From contig JAIQDT010000001.1 of NCBI GenBank assembly GCA_021521415.1, positions 2,852,001-2,916,000 on the forward strand: a DNA stretch of 64,000 bases. The letters are read 5' to 3'. Below the pieces are notes generated by a model. The model did not search any database, was not told the origin of the DNA, and was given only the letters and a program-made list of their open reading frames with translations. This document shows, in pieces, positions 26,001-37,117 of this stretch. Positions within the stretch are counted from its first letter, which is position 1; the number at the start of each line of letters is the position of its first letter. The DNA comes from Bidens hawaiensis (lineage: Eukaryota > Streptophyta > Magnoliopsida > Asterales > Asteraceae). The translations under genes and the position numbers were made by a program.

Positions 26001-28250
26001 GACTATCATATACTCGTGGGATGATTAAGATGGTGAGTCTCTCATTTTTTTTTCTTTTACACATAGGGTTCTCATCTTTTCATTTTGGGCTTCCATTACT
26101 TCATTTGAAGAGTGTCAATTTTTTTCCCTGTGCGGCTCTAGCACCCACCGGTAGGCCTTTGTTTAAACTTAATGGGACTATCGGCGACTCATGGGACGAC
26201 TAAGAAGCTGATTCTCTGAACCGACCCTCAATATTTTGACCAATAGTAAAACCTTCACAGTTACTAAAATTTCTACTTTATTTGATACTATGTGTATAAG
26301 AACCCATGATTTTGAGTAAAAAAAATAAGATTTAGGTATAGATTTTTTGCATTTACATTTGATATAGGTACTAGCTGGGACTCGTGGGTGATTAAGAAGG
26401 CGAGTCACTCATTTTATTTTCCTTCGACACGTTGGGTTCTCATTTCTTTATTTTGGGCTTCCATTTCTTCATTTGAAGAGTGTCGATTTTGTTTTCCCTA
26501 TGCGACTCTAGCACCCACCGGTACTCCTTTGATTTCACTTAAAGGGGCTATCAGCGACTCGTGGGATGACTAAGAAGCTGATTCACTCAATCGACCATCA
26601 ATATTTTTATCAATAATAAAACCTTCGCAGTTACCAAAATTACCACTTTATTTGATACTATGTGCATAAGAACCATTTTGGGGAAACAAATAAGAAATAG
26701 ATATTGATTTTTTGGATTTTCTTTTGATATAGGGACTAGCAGGGACTCGTGTGATGATTAATACGGTGAGTCTCTCATTTTATTTTTCTTCGACACGAAG
26801 GGTTCTCATCTCTTGATTTTGGGCTTCCATTTCTTCCTTTGAAGAGTGTCGTTTTTGTTTTCCTTATGCGGCTCTAGCACCCACCTATAGGCCTTTGTTT
26901 TCAGTTAACGTGGCTATCAGCGACTCGTGGGACGACTAAGAAGCTAATTCTATCAATCGATCCTCAAAATTTTGATCAATAGTAAAACCTTCGCAGTTAC
27001 CAAAATTTCCACTTTATCTGATACAATGTGTATAATAACCCATGATTATGAGAATAAAAATAAGAAATAGATATAGATTTTTTGGATTTTCTTTTGATAT
27101 AAGGACTTGCTGAGACTTGTTTTATGATTAAGATGATGAGTCTCTCATTTTATTTTTCTTCAACACGTAGGGTTCTCATTTCTTTATTTTGGGCTTCTAG
27201 TTCTTCATTTGAAAGGTGTCGATTTGTTTTCCTATGCGGTTCTAGCACCCACCGGTAGGCCCTTGTTTTTACTAAACGGGGCTATAAGTGACTCGTGGAA
27301 CGACTAAGAAACCGATTCCCTCAACAGACCCTTAATATTTTGATCATTAGTAAAACCTTCGCACTTGCGAAAATTTCCATTTTATTTGATACAATCCGTA
27401 TAAAAACCCATGATTTTGAGAAAAAAAATAAAAAATGGATATAGAATTTTTGGAATTTCTTTTGATATAGGGACTAGCATGTACTCGTGGGATGATTAAG
27501 ATGGTGAGTCTCTCATTTTTTTTCTTTTACACGTAGGGTTCTCATCTCTTCATTTTGGGCTTCCATCTCTTCATTTGAAGAGTATCGATTTTGTTTTCCC
27601 TATTCGGCTCTAGCACCCATAGGTAGGCCTTTGTTTTCACTTAACAGGACTATGAACGACTCCTGGGACGACTAAGAATCTAATTCTCTCAACCAACCCT
27701 CAATATTTTGATCAATAGTAAAACTTTCCCAGTTACCAAAATTTCCACTTTATTTGATACAATGGGTATAAGAACCCATGATTTTTGAAAAAAATAAGAA
27801 ATAGATATAGATTTTTTGGAATTTCTTTTGATATAGGGACTATCAGGGACAAGTGGGATGATTAAGATGGTGATTCTCTCATTTTATTTTTCTTCGACAC
27901 GTAGGCTTCTCATTTCTTCATTTTGGGCTTCCATTTCTTCATTTAAAGAGTGTTGATTTTGCTTTCACTATGCGGCTCAAGTACCCACCGGTAGGCCTTT
28001 TTTTCAATTGACGGGGCTATCAGCGACTCATGGAACGACTAACAATATTATTCTCTCAATCGACCCTCAATATTTTGATCAATAGTAAAACCTTCGCAGT
28101 TACTAAAATTTCCACTTTATTTGTTACTATGTGTATAAGAACCCATGATTTTGAGAAAAAAAAAATAACAAATAGATATAGATTTTTGGATTTTCTTTTG
28201 ATATAGGGACTAGCAGTGATTCGTGGGATGATTAAGATTGTGAGTCTCTC
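14061..28250. repeat. Satellite array, about 370-bp unit, left block (about 38 copies)
   Basis: Head-to-tail monomers of about 369-371 bp. A box reading GACTCGTGGGATGATTAAGA occurs once per unit, and a close relative, GACTCGTGGGACGACTAAGA, occurs about 177 bp later and about 193 bp before the next unit. The unit therefore looks like an ancient dimer of two unequal halves. Two monomer variants exist, distinguished by TTCTTCGACACGTAGGG or TACTTTGACACTTTGGG after the first box. Many monomers hold an open frame of 60-61 codons on the plus strand, from the ATG of the first box to the TAA of the second. Monomers differ by perhaps 5-20%. Near 22487 and 25030 single units are shortened by deletions. 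Confidence 0.97.
28246..28250. repeat. Target-site duplication CTCTC, left
   Basis: CTCTC immediately before the TG of the element and again at 33801-33805 after its CA. The two flanks rejoin to a normal satellite monomer. Confidence 0.93.
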
Positions 28251-28772
28251 TGTAAGGCCCCGAACCCCAGGAACCCCACAGTTGGTAATCATTGAAAACA
28301 CTCGTAAAATTAAATAAATTAAAAACCGTTTCTTCCATTAAAACAAACGTATCAGAGTATCAATTTTGCGGAAAACATGAAAAATTAAATAAGTTCCTGA
28401 AACCCGGGAATTTTGCCCAAAAACCAAAATAAGTATAACGTTTATAAGTTTCCTTGAAATAAAGTATTCATAAACAATTCTTCCTTCCGGTATGCCCTTC
28501 ACCGTCCGAGTAGCTCCGTGCACGTCCAAGCAATAAGGCATCATCTTTCAAATCCTGAAACTTACACTAACATGCACACAAAGTCAGCTTGAGCTGAGTG
28601 AGTTCAAGTTTTAAGTAGAAGATATCAGTAGTAAAAATCATGATAGTCATACCAAAGGTTTTTAAAGGTAAAAGGGTACATCCGTCTAATCATCATTACC
28701 GAACTTAAACATTCTCATACATACATATTCAAGTGTATATGTAAACATTCGTATATAACATCCACGTATAAC
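28251..28772 (-). repeat. Truncated 3' LTR
   Basis: Starts TGTAAGGCCCCGAACCCC and matches the first part of 31647-33800 up to about 32205. There the match stops inside TAACATCCACGTATAAC, and pol sequence follows. Only the part distal to pol (R/U5 side) remains. Confidence 0.9.
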
Positions 28773-29816
28773 TGAACGATCGAGCATCGGTCTACACACC
28801 CGGTTCATGAGATCCATGAACGCAGCCGGTGCGTTGGTCAAACCAAAGGACATCACCATAAATTCGTAATGTCCATAACGAGTACGGAAGGCAGTCTTAA
28901 GAATATCTTCCTCCCGAATATTCAACTGATGATACCCGGACCTAAGGTCGATCATCGAGAACCAACTAGCTCTTTGGAGCTGATCAAATAAGTCGTCGAT
29001 CCTCGGGAGCGGGTACCGATTTTTAACGGTGAGCTTATTCAACTCACGGTAGTCAATGCACTTCCGCATGCTACCGTCCTTCTTCTTAACGAACAAGACC
29101 GGGGCACCCCAAGGAGAGATTCTTGGTTGAATGAAGCCCTTGTCGAGCAAGTCTTCCAACTGGGCCATCAGTTCTTTCATCTCATTCGGCGCTAGGCGGT
29201 AGGGAGCTCGGGCAATGGGTTTGGCGCCCGGTACAAGGTCTATCTGGAACTCGACCTCGCGATCCGGCGGCACATCTGACAAATCATCTGGAAATACATC
29301 CGGGATATCCCGAACAATAGGAACATCACCGACGGTAGCCACCTCGGTATTTACATTCATAGCATACGCTAGATACGCCCCGCACCCCCGCTGCATCAAC
29401 TTCCCCGCCTTAAGCATGGATATAATATGTGGCGTCGCAACATTCCGATCACCGAAGACCGTAATCCGAGTCCCATTTGGGCCCTTAGACGAACGAGTTT
29501 CTAACCACAAATGATCTGAGCATCAACATTCCCGAGCCAATCCATCCCGAGCACCACATCGAAACAACCAAGCGGCGTCAAATACAATCGCACCGAAAAT
29601 CTATAACCAGACAGCTCTATGGAACAACCCTTAATAGCCCTAGACACGGACACGGATTTTCCTACAGCGAACTCAACCTCAAACCCATCGACTACGCGCT
29701 CGGGTGATTTATTCAAAAAGGAAAGAAAGCGGTAGATACAAAACTCCTACTGGCGCCCGAATCAAATAAAACTGACGCCTGTAACTCATCCAGTAAGAAA
29801 GTACCAAGGACGATAT
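28773..29816 (-). pseudogene. gypsy protease and partial reverse transcriptase
   Basis: Protease comes first on the minus strand, with LFDSGASRSFVS (a retropepsin DSGA site) and later DVVLGMDWLG. At least one frameshift lies near 29720 and a stop near 29501. RT is open from 29510, with [26 protein letters not shown] and SGYHQLNI. It breaks off after MLDRSVI, just before the FIDD catalytic motif, where truncated LTR sequence begins. It is inactive. Confidence 0.9.
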
Positions 29817-29885
29817 TATACTACTGCTTAGCTACACGGTCAACACATACGATTTCAAAGGAACAAGAAATTATAACAGTGGAAT

Positions 29886-29971
29886 GAAAGCTAAATAAGG
29901 AAAAAGTACCTGAAACGACATCCGCATCGAAAGCTAAATAAGGAAAAAGTACCTGAAACGACATCCGCATC
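29886..29971. repeat. 43-bp perfect direct duplication
   Basis: The unit starting GAAAGCTAAATAAGG occurs at 29886 and again at 29929, head to tail. It lies in the gag-protease junction of the decayed element. Confidence 0.93.
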
Positions 29972-30029
29972 CTCTTTTGCTTCCTTCTTGGAGATGTTGA
30001 AGGCCCTCTCCCTGGCCTTCGGCTTCTCA

Positions 30030-31297
30030 TCTATTTTCCCCCTCGAGGAAGTCCCCTTCCCGGACCCCCCCCCCCCCCCCCCGCCTTAATGGAATGACAG
30101 TTTGATACCAAGTGACCCGAACCCTTACAGCAGAAACAGGTCAATGTCGGGCACTCGAAATGGGGATGTCCCACCTTATCACAACGAAAAAAAGTGCCAG
30201 ACCCCATCCTACATTCCCCCTTGTGCGGCTTCCCGCACTTCTTGCAATTTCCAGACGCTGCATCCCTTTTAAACTCAGAAGTCTCAGTCTTTACCCTTTT
30301 CCCGGACGAGTTAAAATTGTTCCCCCTGGCCGCTTACCGTACGAATTTGAGTTCCATGCCCTCCTATTCTCGGTAGGCGGTAATTTCTCCCTCTGATCAT
30401 AAAGCGTACCTGCTAAAGTGACCACCGAGTGAAAAGAGTTCATGTCGGTAGTCAACACACCCCTACGAATATCCACGGGAAGTCCCTTCACGTACTTCTT
30501 AATCCTCTTGGCTTCGGGAGTAACCAAGTCGGGACATAAGCGAGCCATCTTGTTAAACTTGGTGGTATACTCCCGATACTACATAGAACCAGCCTCCAAG
30601 GTAAAGAATTCCTGTTCTATTTTATCTAATTCATGCGGAGGACAAAACTGATCAAGAACCGATTTCTTCAACTCATCCCACGGCATCCTCCTAACCGCAC
30701 GATCCCCCATAGCTTACGCCAAGTTATCCCACCAACATAGTGCCTCGGAACGGAACGAGGCAGTAGCATAAGTCACCATGTCATCCCCCTTGCACTTACT
30801 GACCCTCAGTACAGCCTCCATCTCTCTTACCAACTGATGTGTAGCCAAGGCATCTTTAGTACCATCGAAAGAAGAGGGGTCGCACTTTTTAAAGTCACCA
30901 TACGAGCAACCCCGGGTCGATACACTAACGGTCGATACACCCCGGGTCGCACTTTTTAAAGTCACCATACGAGCAACCCCACTCGGCACATACACTTCCT
31001 CTTCCTCTTTGACATGTACCTCCTTACTCTTCCTTCCCTTATCCGAACCCTTACCAGCTAGTGATTCTTCCATGACCCTGACGGACTCAGCAACGATCTC
31101 TGGAATGGCGCTATGGAGCACCTGGTAGACCTCATCCGCGGTAGCCACAAGTAACGCATGATCTAAGGCGGGGTTACCCCCTCCTCATGAATTGGAGTTT
31201 CCTGCTGGGGAGTAGGAATCTCATTCTCGACTTCGGCACGTGGCCTACGACCACGACCACTAGAACCACCTCTCCTGGTTGTTCGAGTATTAACCAT
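30030..31297 (-). pseudogene. gypsy gag, broken
   Basis: Start MVNTRTTRRGG at 31297, followed by an Arg/Gly stretch. The frame shifts near 31165 into ATADEVYQVLHSAIPEI. The gag domain is recognisable (CSYGDFKKCDPSSFDG, ALCWWDNLA, LCPDLVTPEAKRI) but has stops at about 30714 and 30582. Near 30110-30250 two zinc knuckles can be read: CFCCKGSGHLVSNC is complete, while the other has lost its first Cys (FFRCDKVGHPHFEC). An 18-base C-run at 30065-30082 and a duplicated segment of about 37 bp (30877-30914 and 30944-30980) add to the damage. Confidence 0.85.
30065..30082. repeat. (C)18 homopolymer
   Basis: Eighteen consecutive C bases on the plus strand; its length is likely unstable and prone to sequencing error. 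Confidence 0.9.
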
Positions 31298-31646
31298 GTT
31301 TTATCCCTACAAAGACAGAATTTTAATATGATTAAGTACAAGTGGCATTTAGAACATGTAAGGTAAGGGTAAACTGCTAATGATGTTGATCAAGTGTGAT
31401 TAGTCGTTTACTTTACCCACCCGTCCTAATCACCCCCGGCCCCGAACCTTATTAGCACTCTATCTAACACTTAGCAGTTAATCACATACGGGACATCTTA
31501 AATGTAAAGGAATGACTAAGTAATTTAAAGTTACCTCTTGGAGTGCAGCTACTCACGGTGGGCATACTGGTATCTTTTTTTTTTTACAGTTCGAGTCCAA
31601 GCATTTGGGGATGCTCGGATCCCTCGAACCAAGGCTCTGACCAACT

Positions 31647-33800
31647 TGTAATGCCCCGAACCCCGGGAACCCCACAGTTGGTAATCATTCAAAACACTCG
31701 TAAAATTAAATAAACTTTAAAACCTTTTCTTCCATTAAAACAAACGTATCAGAGTATCAATTTTGCGGAAAACATGAAAAATAAAATAAGTTCCCTAAAC
31801 CAGGAATTTTGCCCAAAAACCAAAATAAGTATAACGTTTATAAGTTTCCTTGAAATAAAGTATTCATAAACAATTCTTCCTTCCAGTATGCCCTTCACTG
31901 TCTGAGTAGCTCCGTGCACGTCCAAGCAATAAGGCATACTCTTTCAAATCCTGAAACTTACACTAACAGGCACACAAAGTCAGCTTGAGCTGAGTGAGTT
32001 CAAGTTTTAAGTAGAAGATATCAGTAGTAAAAATCATGATAGTCATACCAAAGGTTTTTAAACGTAAAAGGGTACATCCGTCTAATCATCATTACTGAAC
32101 TTAAACATCCTCATACATACATATACAAGTGTATATGTAAACATCCATTCAATAACATCCCTATATACATAACAGTATATATATATATAACATCCACGTA
32201 TAACATCAGGGTCGAGCAAACGTACAACCCAAACACGTAACATCAGTGCATGCAAACACGAAGTATGCATACACAACATCAGTAGTCGAAATGACTACAA
32301 CATCGCCAAATAAAGGCCAAGAAATAATGTATATATATATATATATATATATATTTAACATCCCAAGGCTTACCATATACTAGCAAGCCTATATAAGATC
32401 ATTTTATAACATTTCATCAAGTAAGAAAACATTTAGGTTCGCATGCTAGCCCAAAAGTAAAATGAGTAAAAAAAAGGGCATCATGAACTCACCTGAAATC
32501 GATCGAATACTTGCAACGATCTAGGAAGTTCCTAAGGGCACAATCACAAGCAAGGGCCTGTAAATTATACATAACGCGTTACTAAACTAGACTGAAGGAA
32601 CACTCTAGCCTAATAGGCCGCACAAGCCCAACACTTTGGCCCAAAGCCCAACAACTTGGCCCAAGGCCCAACAACTTGGACCAAGGCCCAACGATTGGCC
32701 CAAGGCCCAACAACTTGGCCAAAGGCCCAACACTTGGCCAAAGGCCCAACAACTTGGCCTAAGGCCCAATACCTGGCCCAAGGCCCAACAACTTGGCCCA
32801 ATGTCCCATACCTGGCCCAAGGCCCAACAACTTGGCCCAAGCCCCAAAAACTTGGCCCAAGGCCCAACAACTTGGCTCAAGGCCCAATACCTAGCCCAAG
32901 GCCCAAGGATAGTCAAATCGGGTCGAATGCGCGTGTAATAAACCTTAAAACCATTTGTTAAACGAATCAGCCCCGAATGGACCAAATTCCAACTTAAATC
33001 TTTTAATTTATCATAATTATGTCACGCGAGTTGATAGGGTTGACGGTTTCTTTTTACAACTCCCAATTTAACATTTAAACGAAAATTCGCGCACCTTCGA
33101 CTCGATTGACGAGGCACTAACCTAAACAGCCCCGAGCATCGAAAAATTAATTTTTCCACAGCCCTTAAACCCCCCTAGGGCTGCACAAACTGAATCGGTC
33201 GGTCCCCCGATCAACTAACGCATCAAACTCAACAATTTGCAATTTTACACCCGATAAACACTAGTTTTCGAACTAAAATCAATTGACCGACCTAAACACC
33301 TCCAATGACCACGAAATTTTAATATGATGTAAATGCCATATCTGGGGATCTTTCTACACCGGAAACTCTAATTTTTATCCACGGGAAGTGGGTCAATTGC
33401 ACTCTAACCGAAATCTGTCCAACGAAAAGTTTCGGCAAAATTGAGCATCAAAACGATTAGGGGTGAGCAAAAAGAGTGTAGGGGATTGTAGTACATACCT
33501 TGAACTACCTCTAGGATCTTGGAATCGATCAAAAGGTCGAAGAACGAAAGGGAGGGGTGGCTGGAAGTGCCGATCGCAGCTGCTGTTAGGTTTAGGGTTT
33601 TATTATTTTTTTTTTGTTATAACATAAGATGTTACACTCTAGTCCTTCTAGATTCAAGTGTAAGGCAAAATGGAAGGAATAGTTAGGTTCTTTAACATAC
33701 CGGGGTGACATTAAGGCTTTCGAGAAACGTCGGATAATTCCCGAGAATTATACATACTCTACACTCTTAACCCTTGAATTCGGAATTAACGGGTGTTACA
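31647..33800 (-). repeat. 5' LTR of the decayed gypsy element
   Basis: Starts TGTAATGCCCCGAACCCC and ends GGGTGTTACA. It includes (TA)n stretches at about 32175 and 32325 and a GGCCCAA-rich minisatellite at 32634-32915. No coding sequence is seen; long frames through the minisatellite are by-products of its period. Confidence 0.9.
32634..32915. repeat. Minisatellite of about 19-20 bp in the LTR
   Basis: About 14 variants of AACTTGGCCCAAGGCCCAAC in tandem. The palindromic parts TTGGCCCAA and GGCC allow hairpins on either strand. Both strands carry long frames because the array lacks stops, which is not evidence of coding. Confidence 0.93.
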
Positions 33801-36417
33801 CTCTCATTTTATTTTTCTTCGACACATAGGGTTCTTATTTCTTCATTTTGGGCTTCCATTTCTTCTTTTGAAGAATGTCGATTTTATTTTCCATATGCGG
33901 CTCTAGCACCCAACGGTAGGTCTTTGTTTTCACTTGACGCGGCTATCAGCGACTCGTGGGATGAATAAGAAGCTGATTCTCTCAACCGACCCCCAATATT
34001 TTGATCAATAGTAACACCTTCGCAATTACCAAAATTTCCATTTTATTTGATACAATATGTATAAGAAGACATGATTTGGAGAAAAAAAATAAGAAATAGA
34101 TATAGATCTTTTAGATTTTCTTTTGATATAGGGACTAGCTGAGATTTGTTGGATGATTAAGATGGTGAGTCTCTCATTTTATTTTTCCTCGACACGTAGG
34201 GTTTGCATTTCTTCATTTTGGGCTTCCAGTTCTTTATTTAAAGGGTGTCGATTTGTTTTCCTATGCGGTTCTAGGACCCACTGGTAGGACTTTTTTTCAC
34301 TAAACGGGGCTATCAGTGACTCGTGGGATGACTAAGAAGCTGATTCTCTCAACCGACCCTCAATATTTTGATCAATAGTAAACCCTTCGCAGTTACCAAA
34401 ATTTCCACTTTATTTGATACAATGCGTATAAGAACCCATGATTTTGAGAAAAAAAAATAAGAAATAGATTCAGATTTTTTGGATTTTCTTTTGATATAGG
34501 GACTAGCATGTACTTGTGGGATGATTAAGATGGTGAGCCTCTCATTTTATTTTTCTTTGACACGTAGGGTTCTCATCTCTTCATTTTGGGCTTCCATTTC
34601 TTGATTTGAAGAGTGTCGATTTTGTTTTCCCTATGCAGCTCTAGCACCCACCTGTAGGCCTTTATTTTCACTTAACTGACTATCAACGACTCCTGGGATG
34701 ACTAAGAAGCTGATTCTCTGAACCGACCCTCAATATTTTGATCAATAGTAAAACCTTTGCAATTACCAAAATTTCCACTTTATTTGATACAATGTGTATA
34801 AGAACCCATGATTTTTAGAAAAAAAATAAGAAATAGATATAGATTTTTTGGATTTTCTTTTGATATAGGGACTAGTAGGGACTCGTGGGATGATTATGAT
34901 GGTGATTCTCTTATTTTATTTTTCTTCGACACGTAGGCTTCTCATTTCTTCATTTTGGGCTTCCATTTCTTTATTTGAAGAGTGTTGATTTTGTTTTCCC
35001 TATGCGGCTCTAGCACCCACCGGTAGGTCTTTGTTTTCACTTAACGGGACTATCAACGACTCCTAGGATGACTAAGAAACTGATTCTCTCAACCGACCCT
35101 CAATATTTTGATCAATAGTAAAAACCTTCACAGTTACTAAAATTTCCACTTTATTTGATACTATGTGTATAAAAACCCATGATTTTGAGAAAAAAAAAAC
35201 AAATAAATATAGATTTTTTGGATTTTCTTTTGATATGGGGACTACCAGTGATTCGTGGGATGATTAAGTTGTGAGTCTCTCATTTTATTTTTCTTCGACA
35301 CGCAGGGTTCTCATTTCTTCATTTTGGGCTTCCATTTCTTCATTTGAAGAGTGTCGATTTTGTTTTCCATCTGTGGCTCTAGCACCCACCGGTAGGCCTT
35401 TGTTTTCACTTTACGCGGCTATCAGCGACTCGTGGGATGACTAAGAAGCAGATTCTCTCAACCGACCCCCAATATTTTGATCAATAGTAAAACCTTCGCA
35501 TTTACCAAAATTTCCACTTTAATTGATACAATATGTATAAGAAGACATGATTTGAGAAAAAAAAAAATAAGAAATAGATATAGATTTTTTGGATTTTCTT
35601 TTGATATAGGGACTAGCAGGGACTCGTGGAATGATTAAGATGGTGAGTCTCTCATTTTATTTTACTTTGACACTTTGGGTTCTCATTTCTTCATTTCGGA
35701 CTTCCATTTCTTCATTTGAAGAGTGTCGACTTTTTTTTCCCTATGCGTCTCCAGCACCCACTTGTAGATCTTTGTTTTCACTTAACATGGCTATCAGCGA
35801 CTCGTTGGATGACTAAGAAACTGATTCTCTCAACCGACCGTCAATATTTTGATCAATAGTAAAGCCTTCGTCGTTAGCAAAATTTGCGCTTTATTTAATA
35901 CAACGTGTTTAAGAACCCATGATTTTGATAAAAAAAAAAAATAAGAAATTGATATAATTTTTTTGGATTTTCTTTTGATATAGGTACTAGCAGGGACTCG
36001 TGGGATGATTAAGATTGTGAGTCTCTCTTTTTATTTTTCTTCGACACGTAAGGTTCTAATTTCTTCATTTTGGGCTTCCATTTCTTCATTTGAAGAGTGT
36101 CGATTTTGTTTTCCCTATGCAGCTCTAGCACCCACCAGTAGGCCTTTGTTTTTGAGTTAACGGGGCTATTAGCGACTCGTGGGACGACTAAGAAGCTGAT
36201 TCTCTCAACCGACCCTCAATATTTTGATCAATAGTAAAACCTTCGCAATTACCAAAATTTCCACATTATTTGATACAATGTGTATAAGAACCCATGATTT
36301 TGAGGAAAAAAAACAAGAAATAGATTTTCTAGATTTTCTTTTAAATATAGGGACTAGCAGGGACTCGTGGGATGATTAAGATTGTGAGTCTCTCATTTTA
36401 TTTTTCTTCGACATGTA
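33801..36417. repeat. Satellite array, right block (about 7 copies)
   Basis: Same monomer and orientation as 14061-28250, resuming after the CTCTC duplication at the exact monomer position where the left block stops. It ends abruptly at about 36417 within the TTCGACA(C)GTA part of a monomer. A monomer of the TTTGACACTTTGGG variant lies at about 35.63 kb. Confidence 0.95.
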
Positions 36418-37117
36418 TTCGTGTAATCATTAAAGGGGTTATTAAACCTAGGAGACGAATGAACTCCTTATTTGTCTTCACTATTTCATCCATTTTCCAA
36501 AAGAAACTCTGTCCAAATTTTCCAAAATCTTCAAACATCCACATTCCGATTTCTAACAGATTGAGTGTGAATATACAGGTACAGGCGACCACATTCATAT
36601 GAATTGGATGAGTTCTCAATGGTTAATTGGTAAACCAAACAAACTTAACCGACATACTAACTAATAAATCCATAAAACCGATTAAAAAGCTTAATTAGGG
36701 GTGATTTTTAGTGTTAAACGACTATCGATGCTTATATAATTTCTAATTAGTAGTTGTGGGTTCGGTTGGATGATGTTCAGATGTTAATTAAGATCGTCTT
36801 TGACGTTCTTAATTGCATGTTTAATTTTGACTTTGACGGTGATAGTCAAACATATATACAATGTATCATTCGTTAAGAGTTAACGAATGAGATGCCATTC
36901 GTTTAAGGATTTTTAACGAATGTCGGAATCCCATAATAAATAAGCCTTTTCGTTATTTTATAACGACTAATAGTTAAATTATAACGAATGTTTCTCTATT
37001 CGTTAAAGTAACGAATGAATTTCCTATTCGTTAAAGTATATTAACGAATGAATGTAGCTATTCGTTAATATAAGGGTAATTTTGTAATTTTGAGATAGCT
37101 TATTTGTTTTAAACAAG
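36418..37117. other. Non-coding stretch upstream of the retroelement gene
   Basis: No gene seen. From 36860 to 37070 it holds about a dozen ATTCGTTA/TAACGAAT half-sites in both orientations. It may be the 5' UTR or remnant of the 5' end of the retroelement that follows; I could not match it to the 3' LTR at 40189. Confidence 0.6.

Larger units (their letters stand above)
28251..33800 (-). mobile_element. Decayed Ty3/gypsy element inserted in the satellite
   Basis: A 5,550-bp minus-strand element with CTCTC target duplications. The 5' LTR (31647-33800) is complete at 2,154 bp. Then follow a degenerate primer site, a broken gag, protease and the first part of RT. At 28772/28773 RT joins directly to the terminal 522 bp of the 3' LTR. 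The rest of RT, RNase H, integrase, polypurine tract and most of the 3' LTR are deleted. The outer ends and target duplication are intact, so the deletion is internal. Confidence 0.93.

Noticed and set aside
14061..28250. CRISPR-like regular repeats
   Set aside because: Whole 370-bp units are repeated with no unique spacers, the genome is plant-like, and no cas genes are present.
32605..32985. Long frames on both strands through the GGCCCAA minisatellite
   Set aside because: The repeat simply has no stop codons in several frames; the peptides are short periodic repeats (WALGQV, AQGPTTWP).
28251..33800. A centromere-specific CRM-type retrotransposon in the satellite
   Set aside because: No CR motif or chromodomain can be seen because pol is deleted after the RT start; clade assignment is not supported.
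14061..36417. Minus-strand frames of 60-80 codons in the satellite
   Set aside because: They are shadows of the same repeat, vary in length between units and lack any recognisable domain.
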